Source of the DNA: Chitinophaga arvensicola
Lineage (GTDB): Bacteria > Bacteroidota > Bacteroidia > Chitinophagales > Chitinophagaceae
Direction: 5' to 3'
Length of the DNA stretch: 64,000 bases
NCBI RefSeq assembly: GCF_900110835.1
Contig: NZ_FOJG01000002.1
Location: 3,006,556-3,070,555 of the forward strand
Under the pieces are notes generated by a model. It made no database searches. It was not told where the DNA came from and saw nothing but the letters and a program-made list of their open reading frames with translations. The stretch's first letter is position 1, and each line of letters begins with the position of its first letter. Of the stretch, positions 45,072-54,059 are shown one piece after another. The translations under genes were made by a program, and so were the position numbers.

Positions 45072-46145
45072 ATGAAAAGAATATTCTTTTTGTTAACTAC
45101 CATTTCCTGCCTTGGAGCAGGAATCAGCCATGCACAGACTATTACTAACAGCACTACTTTACAGCCAAATGCGAATTTCAATATTGACGGTCTCGGAATG
45201 GCACAGCGATTTATAACGTCCAGTACCACCGGGATCAATGGTAATGGCCATTATATCATGAGACAGGGAACCGCCAACCGCTGGGGTTTACTCACCTCCA
45301 ATGTAGAAACAGGAACGCTTAACCAGGGCACTGACTTTTCCATTGCAGGTTATAACGGAGATACTTTTCTTGGTCATTATTTCACCATCATGAGAAATAA
45401 TGGATTTATCGGTTTGAATAATACTACGCCAACCGCCCGGTTGCACGTGTCCGGTACAACGACCGTTCACCTGGCCAAATTCACGCTTGCAAATATTCCT
45501 GAGGCAAAGGCAGCATTGATTATTACCAACGCTACAGGCGCGGACAGCAGTTTCATCCCCAATATTACCGCCCGAGGTTACAGTCCCGGCCGGCCATTTG
45601 CACTTAGCATCACTGCTGAAGCAGAAGACCTCGTCCCTACTGCCAATGAGCCCTATTCAGCTGCCATTATGATGGACGCCAGAAGTAAAACAGGCAGCCG
45701 TCTTTATAATGCCAATTTATTTGCCATCAATACTTATGGTGGTACCATGTTTATGATAAAAGGAAATGGTAATGTGGGTATCGGCACCAACAATCCAGGT
45801 ACCAACAGACTAGCCGTAGAAGGTACTATCGCTGCCAGGAGAATGAAAGTTACACAAACCACCCCATGGCCGGACTATGTTTTTGAACCGGATTATACAT
45901 TACGTTCCTTGCCCGCCATCGAAGCTTTTATCCGGGAAAACAAGCATCTGCCGGAAGTGCCTTCCGCAAAGCAAATTACAGCCGAAGGACAAGACCTGGG
46001 TGATATGAATGCTATACTATTGAAGAAAGTGGAAGAACTGACATTGTACCTGATTTCCATGCAAAAGGAAATTACAGAAGTGAAGACCGTAAATGCTACG
46101 TTAGTGAATGAATTAAATAGCATTAAAGCAGCGGTGGGAAAATAG
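45072..46145 (+). CDS. Secreted tail-fibre-like protein with conserved C-terminal module
   Basis: A 357-residue exported protein (signal peptide to about residue 21, SHAQ). The middle is beta-rich with GNGNVGIGTNNPG-type stretches. The C-terminus carries WPDYVFEPDYTLRSLPAIEA, NKHLPEVPSAKQI, LGDMNAILLKKVEELTLYLI and then a coiled coil (about 315-355). This tail is widespread in Bacteroidota surface proteins annotated as tail-fibre- or S74-like and probably drives trimer assembly (inference). No phage genes lie nearby, so it is a host surface protein. Function unknown. Confidence 0.78.
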   Translation: MKRIFFLLTTISCLGAGISHAQTITNSTTLQPNANFNIDGLGMAQRFITSSTTGINGNGHYIMRQGTANRWGLLTSNVETGTLNQGTDFSIAGYNGDTFLGHYFTIMRNNGFIGLNNTTPTARLHVSGTTTVHLAKFTLANIPEAKAALIITNATGADSSFIPNITARGYSPGRPFALSITAEAEDLVPTANEPYSAAIMMDARSKTGSRLYNANLFAINTYGGTMFMIKGNGNVGIGTNNPGTNRLAVEGTIAARRMKVTQTTPWPDYVFEPDYTLRSLPAIEAFIRENKHLPEVPSAKQITAEGQDLGDMNAILLKKVEELTLYLISMQKEITEVKTVNATLVNELNSIKAAVGK

Positions 46146-46153
46146 CTGTGGAG

Positions 46154-46182
46154 AGGCCGGGATCAGTGGTTCCGGCCTTTTT
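46154..46182 (+). terminator. Rho-independent terminator after the tail-fibre-like gene
   Basis: AGGCCGG (46154-46160) pairs with CCGGCCT (46172-46178), extended by two further pairs, and is followed by TTTTTC. Confidence 0.82.
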
Positions 46183-46226
46183 CATCCGGATATAATAATC
46201 CGATCACATAACTGGCAGGCATCTCT

Positions 46227-46754
46227 CTATATTTTTCCCAGGTGGGCTTCCCGCATAATTCCATCCACCTTCTTCAGTGCTTCCGCAAAGCTGATTCCCT
46301 GCTGCTGATCTATTGTCAACGGATGGCCTTCTTCTGTTATTTCTATTTCAGGAATAGTATCCAGTCCGGTTTCCCTTGCCTGGGTTTTGATACTGAGCGT
46401 ATCTCCATAACCGGGCACCATGGTTTGCAGCCATCCGAAATACGGGGCATTATTCACGCGGTTGACATCTTCCCAGCTATCCATTCTGATGCGAAAATTC
46501 GCTTCGCTGATACTGGTCCACACGTTGAAAAGCAGATCTTCCGGGTAATCATGAATGGGGATGGTGATACGGCCGCGATGAAAGAAATGTTCACCATCTA
46601 TTACACAAAGACTCTCTGTTATTTCAATTCTTTCTGCGCGATCTTCTTCCGGGATGGAGAAATAAGAAGCGGGAAATTCCGCCCCGAAGCACAGGGGTAC
46701 CGCTCCATACTCCAGGCCACAGCAGGCACATTTATAGGTAAAATTCTGTTCCAT
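46227..46754 (-). CDS. DUF2199 family protein
   Basis: A 175-residue cytosolic protein. The N-terminus has YKCACCGLEYGAVPLCFGAE, a Cys-x-Cys-Cys site that looks able to hold a metal, then FFHRGRITIPIHDYPEDLLF and PYFGWLQTMVPGYGDT, the conserved segments of DUF2199. Family function unknown. It is the last gene of the 46227-48752 cassette, 18 bp after the phosphatase gene. Confidence 0.8.
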   Translation of the reverse strand: MEQNFTYKCACCGLEYGAVPLCFGAEFPASYFSIPEEDRAERIEITESLCVIDGEHFFHRGRITIPIHDYPEDLLFNVWTSISEANFRIRMDSWEDVNRVNNAPYFGWLQTMVPGYGDTLSIKTQARETGLDTIPEIEITEEGHPLTIDQQQGISFAEALKKVDGIMREAHLGKI

Positions 46755-46772
46755 GAAAATAATGATTAAAGA

Positions 46773-47504
46773 TCAGCGGTTGCGGCCTCTTTCGTCCGGG
46801 TATAACAACTGCACGGTATCGCTTTGCCATACCTGTTTGGTATCTGCATTCATGCCGGAGATTTTCCCGGTGAAAGCGGCGCCGGTGTCCACGTTATGCA
46901 CATTGGCGGCTATCATCGGCATTACTTCGCCGTAATTCAGGCTGGGTGTATGCCCGATATAGATTTCATGAAAGAGGGCTAATCGTTTTGGATAGCGGTT
47001 GGAATCCTTTGGAATGAGGGGATCGAGTGCCAGTGCCAGTTCCCACAGACTACGGTCCCAGTAAAGCATCGGCTCAAACCTTTCATGAGCGGGGCCATGA
47101 GTGGACGTAAAGCCGGCATGGATATAAAGCCGGTTCTGGTGATCGATATGATACGGAAGCATGCGTTCCAGGAACTGCGTGTGGATGGCCAGTTGCTCCG
47201 GTGATAATTTATTAAAGCTCTCTACGGTTTCCTTGCCGCCGTTGCGCTGCCAGGAGGCTTCGGGCATGATGCCATGCAACCAGGATTCACACCAGGCATC
47301 GTGATTGCCTTTGATAAAAATACAGTGGTATTGTTTTTCCAGCTCCATGAGCCAGGTGATCACTTCTGCAGACTCGGACCAGCCATCCACATAATCTCCT
47401 AAAAAAATCAGGGTATCTTCTTCTTTCGGCGCGATGCGTGTGATCAGCTGTTTCAAGGCTTTCAGCGCACCGTGTATATCACCTATTACGTAGGTTGCGG
47501 GCAT
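46773..47504 (-). CDS. PPP-type metallophosphoesterase
   Basis: A 243-residue enzyme with the full set of PPP/ApaH-like metal motifs: IGDIHGALKAL, FLGDYVDGWSESAEVITWL, IKGNHDAWCESW, YIHAGF, and a late histidine in EIYIGHTPS. Such proteins are Ser/Thr phosphatases or dinucleoside tetraphosphatase-like hydrolases; sequence alone does not separate these. The gene follows the oxygenase gene by 8 bp. Confidence 0.9.
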   Translation of the reverse strand: MPATYVIGDIHGALKALKQLITRIAPKEEDTLIFLGDYVDGWSESAEVITWLMELEKQYHCIFIKGNHDAWCESWLHGIMPEASWQRNGGKETVESFNKLSPEQLAIHTQFLERMLPYHIDHQNRLYIHAGFTSTHGPAHERFEPMLYWDRSLWELALALDPLIPKDSNRYPKRLALFHEIYIGHTPSLNYGEVMPMIAANVHNVDTGAAFTGKISGMNADTKQVWQSDTVQLLYPDERGRNR

Positions 47505-47512
47505 GTTCGGTT

Positions 47513-48058
47513 TTATTTGTACATAATATCGGTTCGCAGCACATACTTCACACCGGCTGTCAGCAGGGCTCCTTCGTGCCGCAACGGATGATGAAAGACC
47601 AGTGCGGTACCTGTTTCCGGCCGGATAATTTCTCCGGAAGCGAAAATGGTCTCCCCACCGGTGTAGGCGTCGTTCAGATAAATCATAAAGGTATACTGAC
47701 TGGCCTCGAAACGGTTTCGCTCAAAACTGCCATCCTTGTGCATTTTAAAGCGTTGTCCCTGGCAATATTTATAGAACCGGAACAATTCATTCACACCAAC
47801 AGCAGACCGGTTATCCTTTTCTTCCGGCGCAAACGCTTTCAGCCGGTTCCAGATAAAGGTAGCATAAGCTGGCTCTTTATACAAGACCCTTTCATTATTT
47901 CGTACGCCTTTGATCATACGTTGTACACCTCCACCTACGTCTACCGTGGCTTCTTCATAGCCCATGGCCTCACTTTTTTCAATGAGGGCGGCGCATTCTT
48001 CCAGGCTCAGGAAGTTCGATATGGTAAATATCTCCGGGGTATATAACTGTTTTTCCAT
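47513..48058 (-). CDS. 2-oxoglutarate/Fe(II)-dependent oxygenase, prolyl-4-hydroxylase-like
   Basis: About 181 residues from the ATG at 48058, 4 bp after the regulator stop; an ATG at 48082 would overlap that gene and is less likely. Iron ligands are visible as the H-x-D in RFKMHKDGSF and the distal His in HHPLRHEG; the 2OG-binding basic residue is probably in VKYVLRTDIMY. The surrounding YTFMIYLNDAYTGGETIF and PETGTALVFHH are standard for the P4H fold. Substrate (protein or small molecule) unknown. Confidence 0.9.
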   Translation of the reverse strand: MEKQLYTPEIFTISNFLSLEECAALIEKSEAMGYEEATVDVGGGVQRMIKGVRNNERVLYKEPAYATFIWNRLKAFAPEEKDNRSAVGVNELFRFYKYCQGQRFKMHKDGSFERNRFEASQYTFMIYLNDAYTGGETIFASGEIIRPETGTALVFHHPLRHEGALLTAGVKYVLRTDIMYK

Positions 48059-48062
48059 AACA

Positions 48063-48752
48063 TCAGGATTCAGTGGGTACATTTATCTGGAAACTATTTT
48101 TCTTCAATTGCTTATTGAATCTATAGAGTTCGGGATGCCTGTTTTTGAGTCCTTCCCGTTTAAGGCCGGTGTTGATTACATAGGCGGCGTCCAGTATTTT
48201 GCGGCGGAAATTGCGCCGGTCGATGGTAGTTTCCAGGATACATTCGTACAATTCATGCAGCTCTGTAATGGTGAATAACTCATCGAGCAGCTCAAAGCCT
48301 ACGGGGTAATACTGGATCTTGGAACGGAGCCTTTGCAGGGCCTGTTTAAAAATATGTTTATGATCAAAGCCCAGCGCGGGCAGTTTGCGCACATTGAACC
48401 ACTTTACATCGTTGGCCATGTTACCGGCCACCACATTAAATTTAGCAGGATTGATCAGGGCGTAATAACCCACCGCAATCACACGGCCACGGGGATCCCT
48501 GTCGGGCGCATCAAAAGAATACAGCTGCTCCAGGAATACCTGGTCCATGCCCAGTTTCGTTTGCAGGATTCTGGAGCAGGTACCCAGGAAAGTTTCTTCC
48601 ATTTGCAGGAAGCCTCCGGGCAACGTCCAGCAGTCCTTGAACGGTTCCTCTTTGCGGTTGAGCAATAACACCGATAAGGTGTTATCGTGATAACCAAATA
48701 CCACCAGGTCTACCGCCAGGGAGGGATTTTTATATTCGTGGAAAGACTTCAT
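48063..48752 (-). CDS. Nudix-related transcriptional regulator (NrtR-like)
   Basis: A 229-residue protein. The N-terminal Nudix fold (about 1-145) shows VDLVVFGYHDNTLSVLLLNR and WTLPGGFLQMEET. The Nudix box is degenerate: the catalytic R-E-x-x-E-E core reads RILQTK, so hydrolysis is unlikely. The C-terminal part (about 150-229: LLDELFTITELHELYECILE, DRRNFRRKILDAAYVINTG) is the winged helix of NrtR-type regulators. These sense ADP-ribose or other sugar nucleotides and control NAD or sugar metabolism. As first gene of a tight cassette (4-, 8- and 18-bp gaps) it probably regulates its own operon. Confidence 0.88.
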   Translation of the reverse strand: MKSFHEYKNPSLAVDLVVFGYHDNTLSVLLLNRKEEPFKDCWTLPGGFLQMEETFLGTCSRILQTKLGMDQVFLEQLYSFDAPDRDPRGRVIAVGYYALINPAKFNVVAGNMANDVKWFNVRKLPALGFDHKHIFKQALQRLRSKIQYYPVGFELLDELFTITELHELYECILETTIDRRNFRRKILDAAYVINTGLKREGLKNRHPELYRFNKQLKKNSFQINVPTES

Positions 48753-48812
48753 ACTCTCTTTGCGTCATTTTAACGTGAAGTAAAGCATTTTTCGGGAGAT
48801 AGCCTAAAAAAA

Positions 48813-48857
48813 GAGCAAAGGGGCAGGAACAAACCAGTCGCTCCTGCCCCTTTGCTC
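48813..48857 (-). terminator. Strong rho-independent terminator of the TonB-receptor gene
   Basis: A perfect 16-bp stem, GAGCAAAGGGGCAGGA (48813-48828) with its complement at 48842-48857, loop 13 nt, followed on the minus strand by TTTTTTT. It lies 10 bp after the stop at 48868. Confidence 0.92.
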
Positions 48858-48867
48858 ACATGCGTTT

Positions 48868-50898
48868 TTAGAACTTCACGGCCACGCCCGCCTTCAGGTA
48901 AAAAGGCGTACCGGGGGTATAGCATAGTTCTGTTACCGGCGCCGGCTCATTTTTCAACCGGGTGGTGGTTTCAAACTGCGCCTCATTCCAGTTGGTATTA
49001 AATACGTTCTGCGCCTGGATGCTGAATTCCCAACGCGGCAGACTGTATGCCAGCGACAGGTCGTTTACAAAATACCCTCTGGCGGTAACGGAATTATCTT
49101 CATTGGCGGGCCGGGCTTTCATATAACGGTAACGCATATTGGCGGAGAAGCCGGCAGGCAACTTCACAGCCACCCCACCGGTGCTGGTTAATTGTGGTGC
49201 CAGGGGAATATAATCTGCCTCTTTGGGCTCATCCACAAAACGGCCATGGGCATAGTTTACATCAGCATCTATGTACAACCAGCGCCAGGGCTGGTAACGC
49301 ACACTAAGATCCACTCCCAGTCTTTTTGTTTTGCCGGAAGGCTCCACCACCGCTTCATCGCCAACGTAAACAAATTCCTGTTGCAGGTAAAGATACCAGA
49401 TGGCCGGTTGAATCATCAGGTTCCTGGCGGGTTTCAACACCACACCCAGATCCGCACCGGCGGAGAAAGGCAGAATTTCCTTTCCCTCTTGCGCCATCAC
49501 TACTCTCACATCATTGGAGTGAAAGCCCATACCCGATTTCAGGTACAATTGTGCAAACCGGTTAGCCGTATATACGAAGTTCAGTTTAGGACTTACCCGG
49601 GTCGCCTGCTGTTCCTGCCCTGGAAGGGATTTCAGCTTGTCGTGGTAATTGAAAATAAAATGATCGATCCGTACAGCGGGTGTAATAGCCCATTTCCCTT
49701 TACGCCATTCCAGTTCAGTGTAAGCATGCAGGTTGGTTTCTGTTGCTGAGCCATACGACAAACGATCCAGCAGGGAATCGCGCTGATACACATGATTCAG
49801 CTCCAGGTTGTAGATATCATCCAACCGCATACCGGCGCCGGATTGCCAGGTAAAACTGCTATGCGGCAATGAAAATCGCCTGGTAAATTTCTGATCACAA
49901 CCATATACGCTGCGGTCATCTCTCTGTTCAATCTCATCACCGTTTACGGGGTCATTCAGGAAAAAAGTAAAGTTGGAGTAGAGGTTGAATTTATAACGGG
50001 AGTAATATAAAAAGCTCTGCCAGTCGGTGTTTTCATCTACTACGTGTTTAAACGTGAGTGCCAGGTTGGTCCGGGAAGTACTACCGCCCTCTGTAGGATC
50101 GACAGCGCCCCAACGGGTAATAAGCCCTTCACTCACTGCACGTTCCGGGATCTGGCCGGAAGCATTCCAACCAGAAGTAAAAGTAGATGCCTGGATAGCA
50201 AGATAGTTGCGGTCATTGAGCCAACGGTTGAATTTGCCCATCAGGTTGAAGCGGTTAAAATGCTGCTTCACATCAAAAGGACCATCGGTATAATTGTATT
50301 CAGAAGCAATATAGGCGTGGCTTTTGGTATCGTCGCCGGTGGGCAGCAGGTTGAACATGCCCATGGCCCGCATGGTATTAAAAGCGCCGCCTTCCAGTTT
50401 AAACATGCTGTGGGGCAATTGGTCAAAGGTGCTGAAGTTCACATAACCGGCGGTATTCAGATCGCCCTTATCTGCATAGTAGGCGCCCTTTCCAAAGTCA
50501 ATACCCTCAATGGTTTCCGGGATCAGGAAGTGCAGGTCTGCATATCCCTGCCCATGTGCATGCGACACCATATTCACCGGGATACCATCCGCGCTGATGT
50601 TCACATCGGTACCATGGTCACAGTCGAAACCACGCAGAAAGATCTGTTCGGCTTTACCTCCACCGGCGTGTTGTGCAATGAATAATCCGGGCACCTTGCG
50701 AAGCAGGTCCTGCGCCGTATTTACCGGTGTCATGGTTAGATCCACTTTCATCATCGCCTTTTCAATGCGGGGAGCGTTTACTTCCAGCTGGTTCAGCTGT
50801 GTATGCAGGGTATCCTTTGTGGCGCCTGTGCGTTGTGCGTAGCTATAGTGGCTGCATAGCCATACGAGTGAAAGGGCTGGTAAAAACGACTTATTCAT
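48868..50898 (-). CDS. TonB-dependent outer-membrane receptor
   Basis: A 676-residue receptor: signal peptide (about 1-21), plug (about 35-165: VNTAQDLLRKVPGLFIAQHA, QIFLRGFDCDHGTDVNISAD, GIPVNMVSHAHGQGYADLHF) and barrel ending in FYLKAGVAVKF. It is shorter than the SusC proteins and lacks the regulatory-like N-domain. The His/Asp/Cys-rich plug could suit a metal chelate or siderophore, but the substrate cannot be assigned. There is no SusD partner. A promoter-like element and a terminator hairpin lie upstream (50969-51078). Confidence 0.9.
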   Translation of the reverse strand: MNKSFLPALSLVWLCSHYSYAQRTGATKDTLHTQLNQLEVNAPRIEKAMMKVDLTMTPVNTAQDLLRKVPGLFIAQHAGGGKAEQIFLRGFDCDHGTDVNISADGIPVNMVSHAHGQGYADLHFLIPETIEGIDFGKGAYYADKGDLNTAGYVNFSTFDQLPHSMFKLEGGAFNTMRAMGMFNLLPTGDDTKSHAYIASEYNYTDGPFDVKQHFNRFNLMGKFNRWLNDRNYLAIQASTFTSGWNASGQIPERAVSEGLITRWGAVDPTEGGSTSRTNLALTFKHVVDENTDWQSFLYYSRYKFNLYSNFTFFLNDPVNGDEIEQRDDRSVYGCDQKFTRRFSLPHSSFTWQSGAGMRLDDIYNLELNHVYQRDSLLDRLSYGSATETNLHAYTELEWRKGKWAITPAVRIDHFIFNYHDKLKSLPGQEQQATRVSPKLNFVYTANRFAQLYLKSGMGFHSNDVRVVMAQEGKEILPFSAGADLGVVLKPARNLMIQPAIWYLYLQQEFVYVGDEAVVEPSGKTKRLGVDLSVRYQPWRWLYIDADVNYAHGRFVDEPKEADYIPLAPQLTSTGGVAVKLPAGFSANMRYRYMKARPANEDNSVTARGYFVNDLSLAYSLPRWEFSIQAQNVFNTNWNEAQFETTTRLKNEPAPVTELCYTPGTPFYLKAGVAVKF

Positions 50899-50968
50899 CT
50901 CACAAAAATAAAATGCAAAAGCAATTACAGGTAACTTTTTTTTGTTATACGCAGCAGCTGAAAAACAA

Positions 50969-50994
50969 AAAGGCGGCGCCGAAGCACCGCCTTT
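50969..50994 (-). terminator. Terminator hairpin with TTCG tetraloop upstream of the TonB-receptor gene
   Basis: On the minus strand AAAGGCGGTGC-TTCG-GCGCCGCCTTT forms a stem with one mismatch and a stable TTCG loop, followed by TTGTTTTT. It could end the SDR transcript (stop at 51130) or a short RNA started at 51071-51078; as it precedes the receptor gene it could also be an attenuator. Confidence 0.85.
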
Positions 50995-51070
50995 TTTATT
51001 TGGACCCGGGATAGGAATATTCCAGTCATCTCATAACCTACAACTGTTACACTGTTAAAGTAACAAGATG

Positions 51071-51078
51071 CAAAGATA
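51071..51078 (-). promoter_or_regulatory. Candidate -7 element (TATCTTTG) before the TonB-receptor gene
   Basis: Exact TAnnTTTG match on the minus strand, with the expected start near 51064. The hairpin at 50969-50994 lies between this start and the receptor ATG at 50898. No clear -33 TTG. Confidence 0.5.
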
Positions 51079-51129
51079 CATTCCATAACCCATATAAAGT
51101 GGGCTGCTATCCCTCAGGTTACCAGTATT

Positions 51130-51795
51130 TTAAGGATGATGAGCCAGGGACACAATATCCTTCACCTCCAGTACGGGTTTTGCGTAGCCATAGCGGGTGG
51201 CGTTGATCATAGCCTGTCCCAGCTCTGCCAGCGTGGAAACCCACTGCGGAAAATAGCGCCGGAAAAAAGGGTACATCCAGGCAACATACTTATAGAAAGC
51301 CTGCGTATTTTTCATACCATCAGACGACAACATAAATCCCGGCCGGAACATATAGGCCGCTTTGAACGGAAGTTTCAGCAGGTCGTTTTCTGTTTTGCCT
51401 TTTACACGGGCCCACATGCTGCGGCCCTTCTCTGTGCTGTCGGTACCACCGCCGCTCACATAACAGAAGGTCATGTCGCTGTTCAATGCCGCCAGTGTTT
51501 TGGCTAACTCCATCGTCAGGTCGTAGGTTACCCGCTTATACGCGGCTTCCTTCATTCCTACGGAAGACACGCCCAGGCAGAAATAGCAGGCATTGTAGTC
51601 ATGCAGCTGCGCCGCAATGGGCAACATATCATAGAAATCTTCATGAATAATTTCCTTCAGCTTAGGGTGCTGTACCCCGCACGGCTTGCGGTTAATGACC
51701 AACACCGCTGTTACATCCGGGTGTTGCAGGCACTCATGCAGCACCCCTTCTCCGACCATTCCGGTACTCCCTGTAATGATGGCTCTTATATCCAT
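51130..51795 (-). CDS. NAD(P)-binding Rossmann-fold oxidoreductase (atypical SDR)
   Basis: A 221-residue protein with the dinucleotide motif ITGSTGMVGEGVLHECL at the N-terminus, FCLGVSSVGMKEAAYKRVTY, and FRPGFMLSS. This is the atypical (NmrA/epimerase-like) SDR group; the usual YxxxK catalytic pair is not clear, so it may be a redox sensor or a reductase of unknown substrate. It lies 64 bp after the catalase stop. Confidence 0.8.
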   Translation of the reverse strand: MDIRAIITGSTGMVGEGVLHECLQHPDVTAVLVINRKPCGVQHPKLKEIIHEDFYDMLPIAAQLHDYNACYFCLGVSSVGMKEAAYKRVTYDLTMELAKTLAALNSDMTFCYVSGGGTDSTEKGRSMWARVKGKTENDLLKLPFKAAYMFRPGFMLSSDGMKNTQAFYKYVAWMYPFFRRYFPQWVSTLAELGQAMINATRYGYAKPVLEVKDIVSLAHHP

Positions 51796-51859
51796 AGGAA
51801 CGTTTTATGTTGCTGGTATACCGAAATTTAGATATTTAGTTTCATTTAAAACAAAATAT

Positions 51860-54001
51860 CTACGCAGGAATGGTATCTATTGCCTCTCTCTCCCAGAAAC
51901 GATGCTGTGCAATGGCATTGATAAAGTCCTTGCTGCTTTTGTTGATCAGCAAACCGGGGTCATTGCCTTCCGTTTCCAGGTAAGTGGCTTTCAATACTTT
52001 CAGCCCATCGCCTGTTACCGCAATCGCCTTGCAATGCTTATATGCCTCATTGATAAAATGCAGCGCGGCCGGCTCTTTCACCAGCGCATCAGCACTGGTT
52101 TTTCCACCCGGTACATATACCGCATCGAATAATACAGAGGCGGCCCCGAGGAAAGACTGATCTACTTCCAGGTGATCGCCTTCTGCTGTTTTTATTTTAC
52201 CGAGATGAGGAGCAATAAGTTGCACCTGTGCGCCAGCCGCCAACAGGTCTGCCTTCATTTTAGCCACTTCCTTACCAGCTACACCGTCGGCGGTCAGGAA
52301 AGCGATCTGCCTTGATTTCACGGTATTCTTCACGGTGTTGGACATGCTAAGCGCCGGGGAGTTGATGACCTGTTGCTTTACTGCTTTCGGTTCATAGCGT
52401 CTCACTTCTCCATCTGCCGGCCGTATATGATTGATCGGTGTTTCCGGCTTAGACGGCACTGGCAGTCCAAGGCCGGTAGCCACGCGGAGTGCGAGTGATT
52501 TATCTATCTGTGTTAAAATACCGACCATACGTTCGCGTATATCCGTCCGCGTTACCTTGCCCAATTCGAAGCGCAGTGCGTTTACAATATGCGTTCTTTC
52601 CACCTCCGACTGGCTGTTGTAAAACAAGGTTGCCTGGCTGAAATGATCAAAGAAGCTACTGCTGCGGCCACGGATCTTTTTAGCATCTATTCTTTCTTCG
52701 TAGGAAGTAAAGCCGCCCTCTTTCATCTTTGCCTGGTAAGGACAACCATTACTGATAGTATTGGGCTCGTAGGCCGTTTCGCCACGGTTAATGGTTTGCC
52801 GCATATGGCCATCCCGCTGGTTGTTGTGTACCGGCGCAATGGGGCGGTTAATGGGTATTTCATGAAAGTTGGGACTGCCCAGCCTTGATAACTGCGTATC
52901 TGTATACGAAAACAATCTTCCCTGTAAAAGCGGATCATTTGTAAAATCAATGCCCGGCACAATATGCCCTGGATGAAAGGCTACCTGTTCTGTTTCTGCA
53001 AAAAAATTATCCGGGTTCCGGTTCAACACCATTTTACCAATACGCATTACCGGCACCACTTCTTCCGGAATCAGTTTGGTAGGATCCAGCAGGTCGAAAG
53101 GAAATTTATGTTCATCTTTTTCTGCCACGATCTGTACACCCAGTTCCCATTCGGGATAGGCGCCCGATTCAATAGCATTCCACAGATCACGGCGATGGAA
53201 ATCGGGGTCTTTCCCGGAAATTTTCTGTGCTTCATCCCAGGCTACTGAATGCACACCCAGCAATGGTTTCCAGTGAAACTTCACAAAGGAGGATTTACCG
53301 GCAGCGTTGATAAACCGGAAAGTATGTACGCCAAAACCTTCCATCATACGCAGACTGCGGGGAATGGCGCGGTCGCTCATGGCCCACATGATCATATGCA
53401 TGCTCTCAGGTGCGATAGACACAAAATCCCAGAAGGTATCATGTGCAGAAGCTGCCTGCGGAATTTCATTATGGGGTTCCGGTTTTACGGCATGTATAAA
53501 ATCGGGGAACTTCATGGCATCCTGTATAAAGAACACCGGCATATTGTTGCCTACGAGATCGTAGTTGCCTTCTTCTGTATAAAACTTCACGGCAAAGCCT
53601 CTTACATCCCGCGCCAGATCGGTAGATCCGCGTGAGCCTGCTACAGTAGAGAAACGGACAAACACAGGTGTTTGTTTGCCTGGGTCTTGCAGAAAGCCGG
53701 CCTTGGTGTATTTCGACATCGATTCATACACCTGGAAAAAACCATGCGCGGCTTCTCCCCGGGCGTGTACAATTCTTTCCGGTATACGTTCGTGGTCAAA
53801 ATGGGTAATTTTCTCCCTTAAAATAAAATCCTCCAGCAGTGTGGCGCCCCGTTCTCCTGCTTTGAGGGAATTTTGATTATCATTGATCCGCAAACCCTGG
53901 TTAGTGGTGAGGAATTGATCAACCCCTTCTTCCGTATGCGGGGCAAGGTTTTCCTGTTTCGCGTTCAGCTTTGCAATGGGAGTAACTTTTTTCTTTGCCA
54001 T
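51860..54001 (-). CDS. katE: Large-subunit (clade II, HPII-type) heme catalase
   Basis: About 713 residues from the ATG at 54001 (MAKKKVTP); an upstream start at 54040 would add a poorly supported tail. Catalase core: [12 protein letters not shown] (distal His), [19 protein letters not shown] (Asn) and [13 protein letters not shown] (proximal Tyr), with [12 protein letters not shown]. The last ~150 residues ([47 protein letters not shown]) are the DJ-1/GATase1-like flavodoxin domain found only in large-subunit catalases. It breaks down H2O2 in the cytosol. No OxyR-type regulator is adjacent. Confidence 0.95.
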   Translation of the reverse strand: MAKKKVTPIAKLNAKQENLAPHTEEGVDQFLTTNQGLRINDNQNSLKAGERGATLLEDFILREKITHFDHERIPERIVHARGEAAHGFFQVYESMSKYTKAGFLQDPGKQTPVFVRFSTVAGSRGSTDLARDVRGFAVKFYTEEGNYDLVGNNMPVFFIQDAMKFPDFIHAVKPEPHNEIPQAASAHDTFWDFVSIAPESMHMIMWAMSDRAIPRSLRMMEGFGVHTFRFINAAGKSSFVKFHWKPLLGVHSVAWDEAQKISGKDPDFHRRDLWNAIESGAYPEWELGVQIVAEKDEHKFPFDLLDPTKLIPEEVVPVMRIGKMVLNRNPDNFFAETEQVAFHPGHIVPGIDFTNDPLLQGRLFSYTDTQLSRLGSPNFHEIPINRPIAPVHNNQRDGHMRQTINRGETAYEPNTISNGCPYQAKMKEGGFTSYEERIDAKKIRGRSSSFFDHFSQATLFYNSQSEVERTHIVNALRFELGKVTRTDIRERMVGILTQIDKSLALRVATGLGLPVPSKPETPINHIRPADGEVRRYEPKAVKQQVINSPALSMSNTVKNTVKSRQIAFLTADGVAGKEVAKMKADLLAAGAQVQLIAPHLGKIKTAEGDHLEVDQSFLGAASVLFDAVYVPGGKTSADALVKEPAALHFINEAYKHCKAIAVTGDGLKVLKATYLETEGNDPGLLINKSSKDFINAIAQHRFWEREAIDTIPA

Positions 54002-54059
54002 GGTCCTGGTGTTTTTTAATGATGAGTAGGACTCTATCATTCACACAAACCATACCTAT

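Noticed and set aside
44954-45148. 64-codon rightward frame between the beta-barrel gene and the tail-fibre-like gene
   Set aside because: It runs through the terminator hairpin and into the next gene's signal peptide in another frame; no domain or start context supports it.
51830-51861. Inverted repeat AGATATTT...AAATATCT between the catalase and SDR genes
   Set aside because: It is AT-only in its arms, overlaps the catalase stop and lacks a U-tract; chance is a fair explanation, so it was not listed as operator or terminator.
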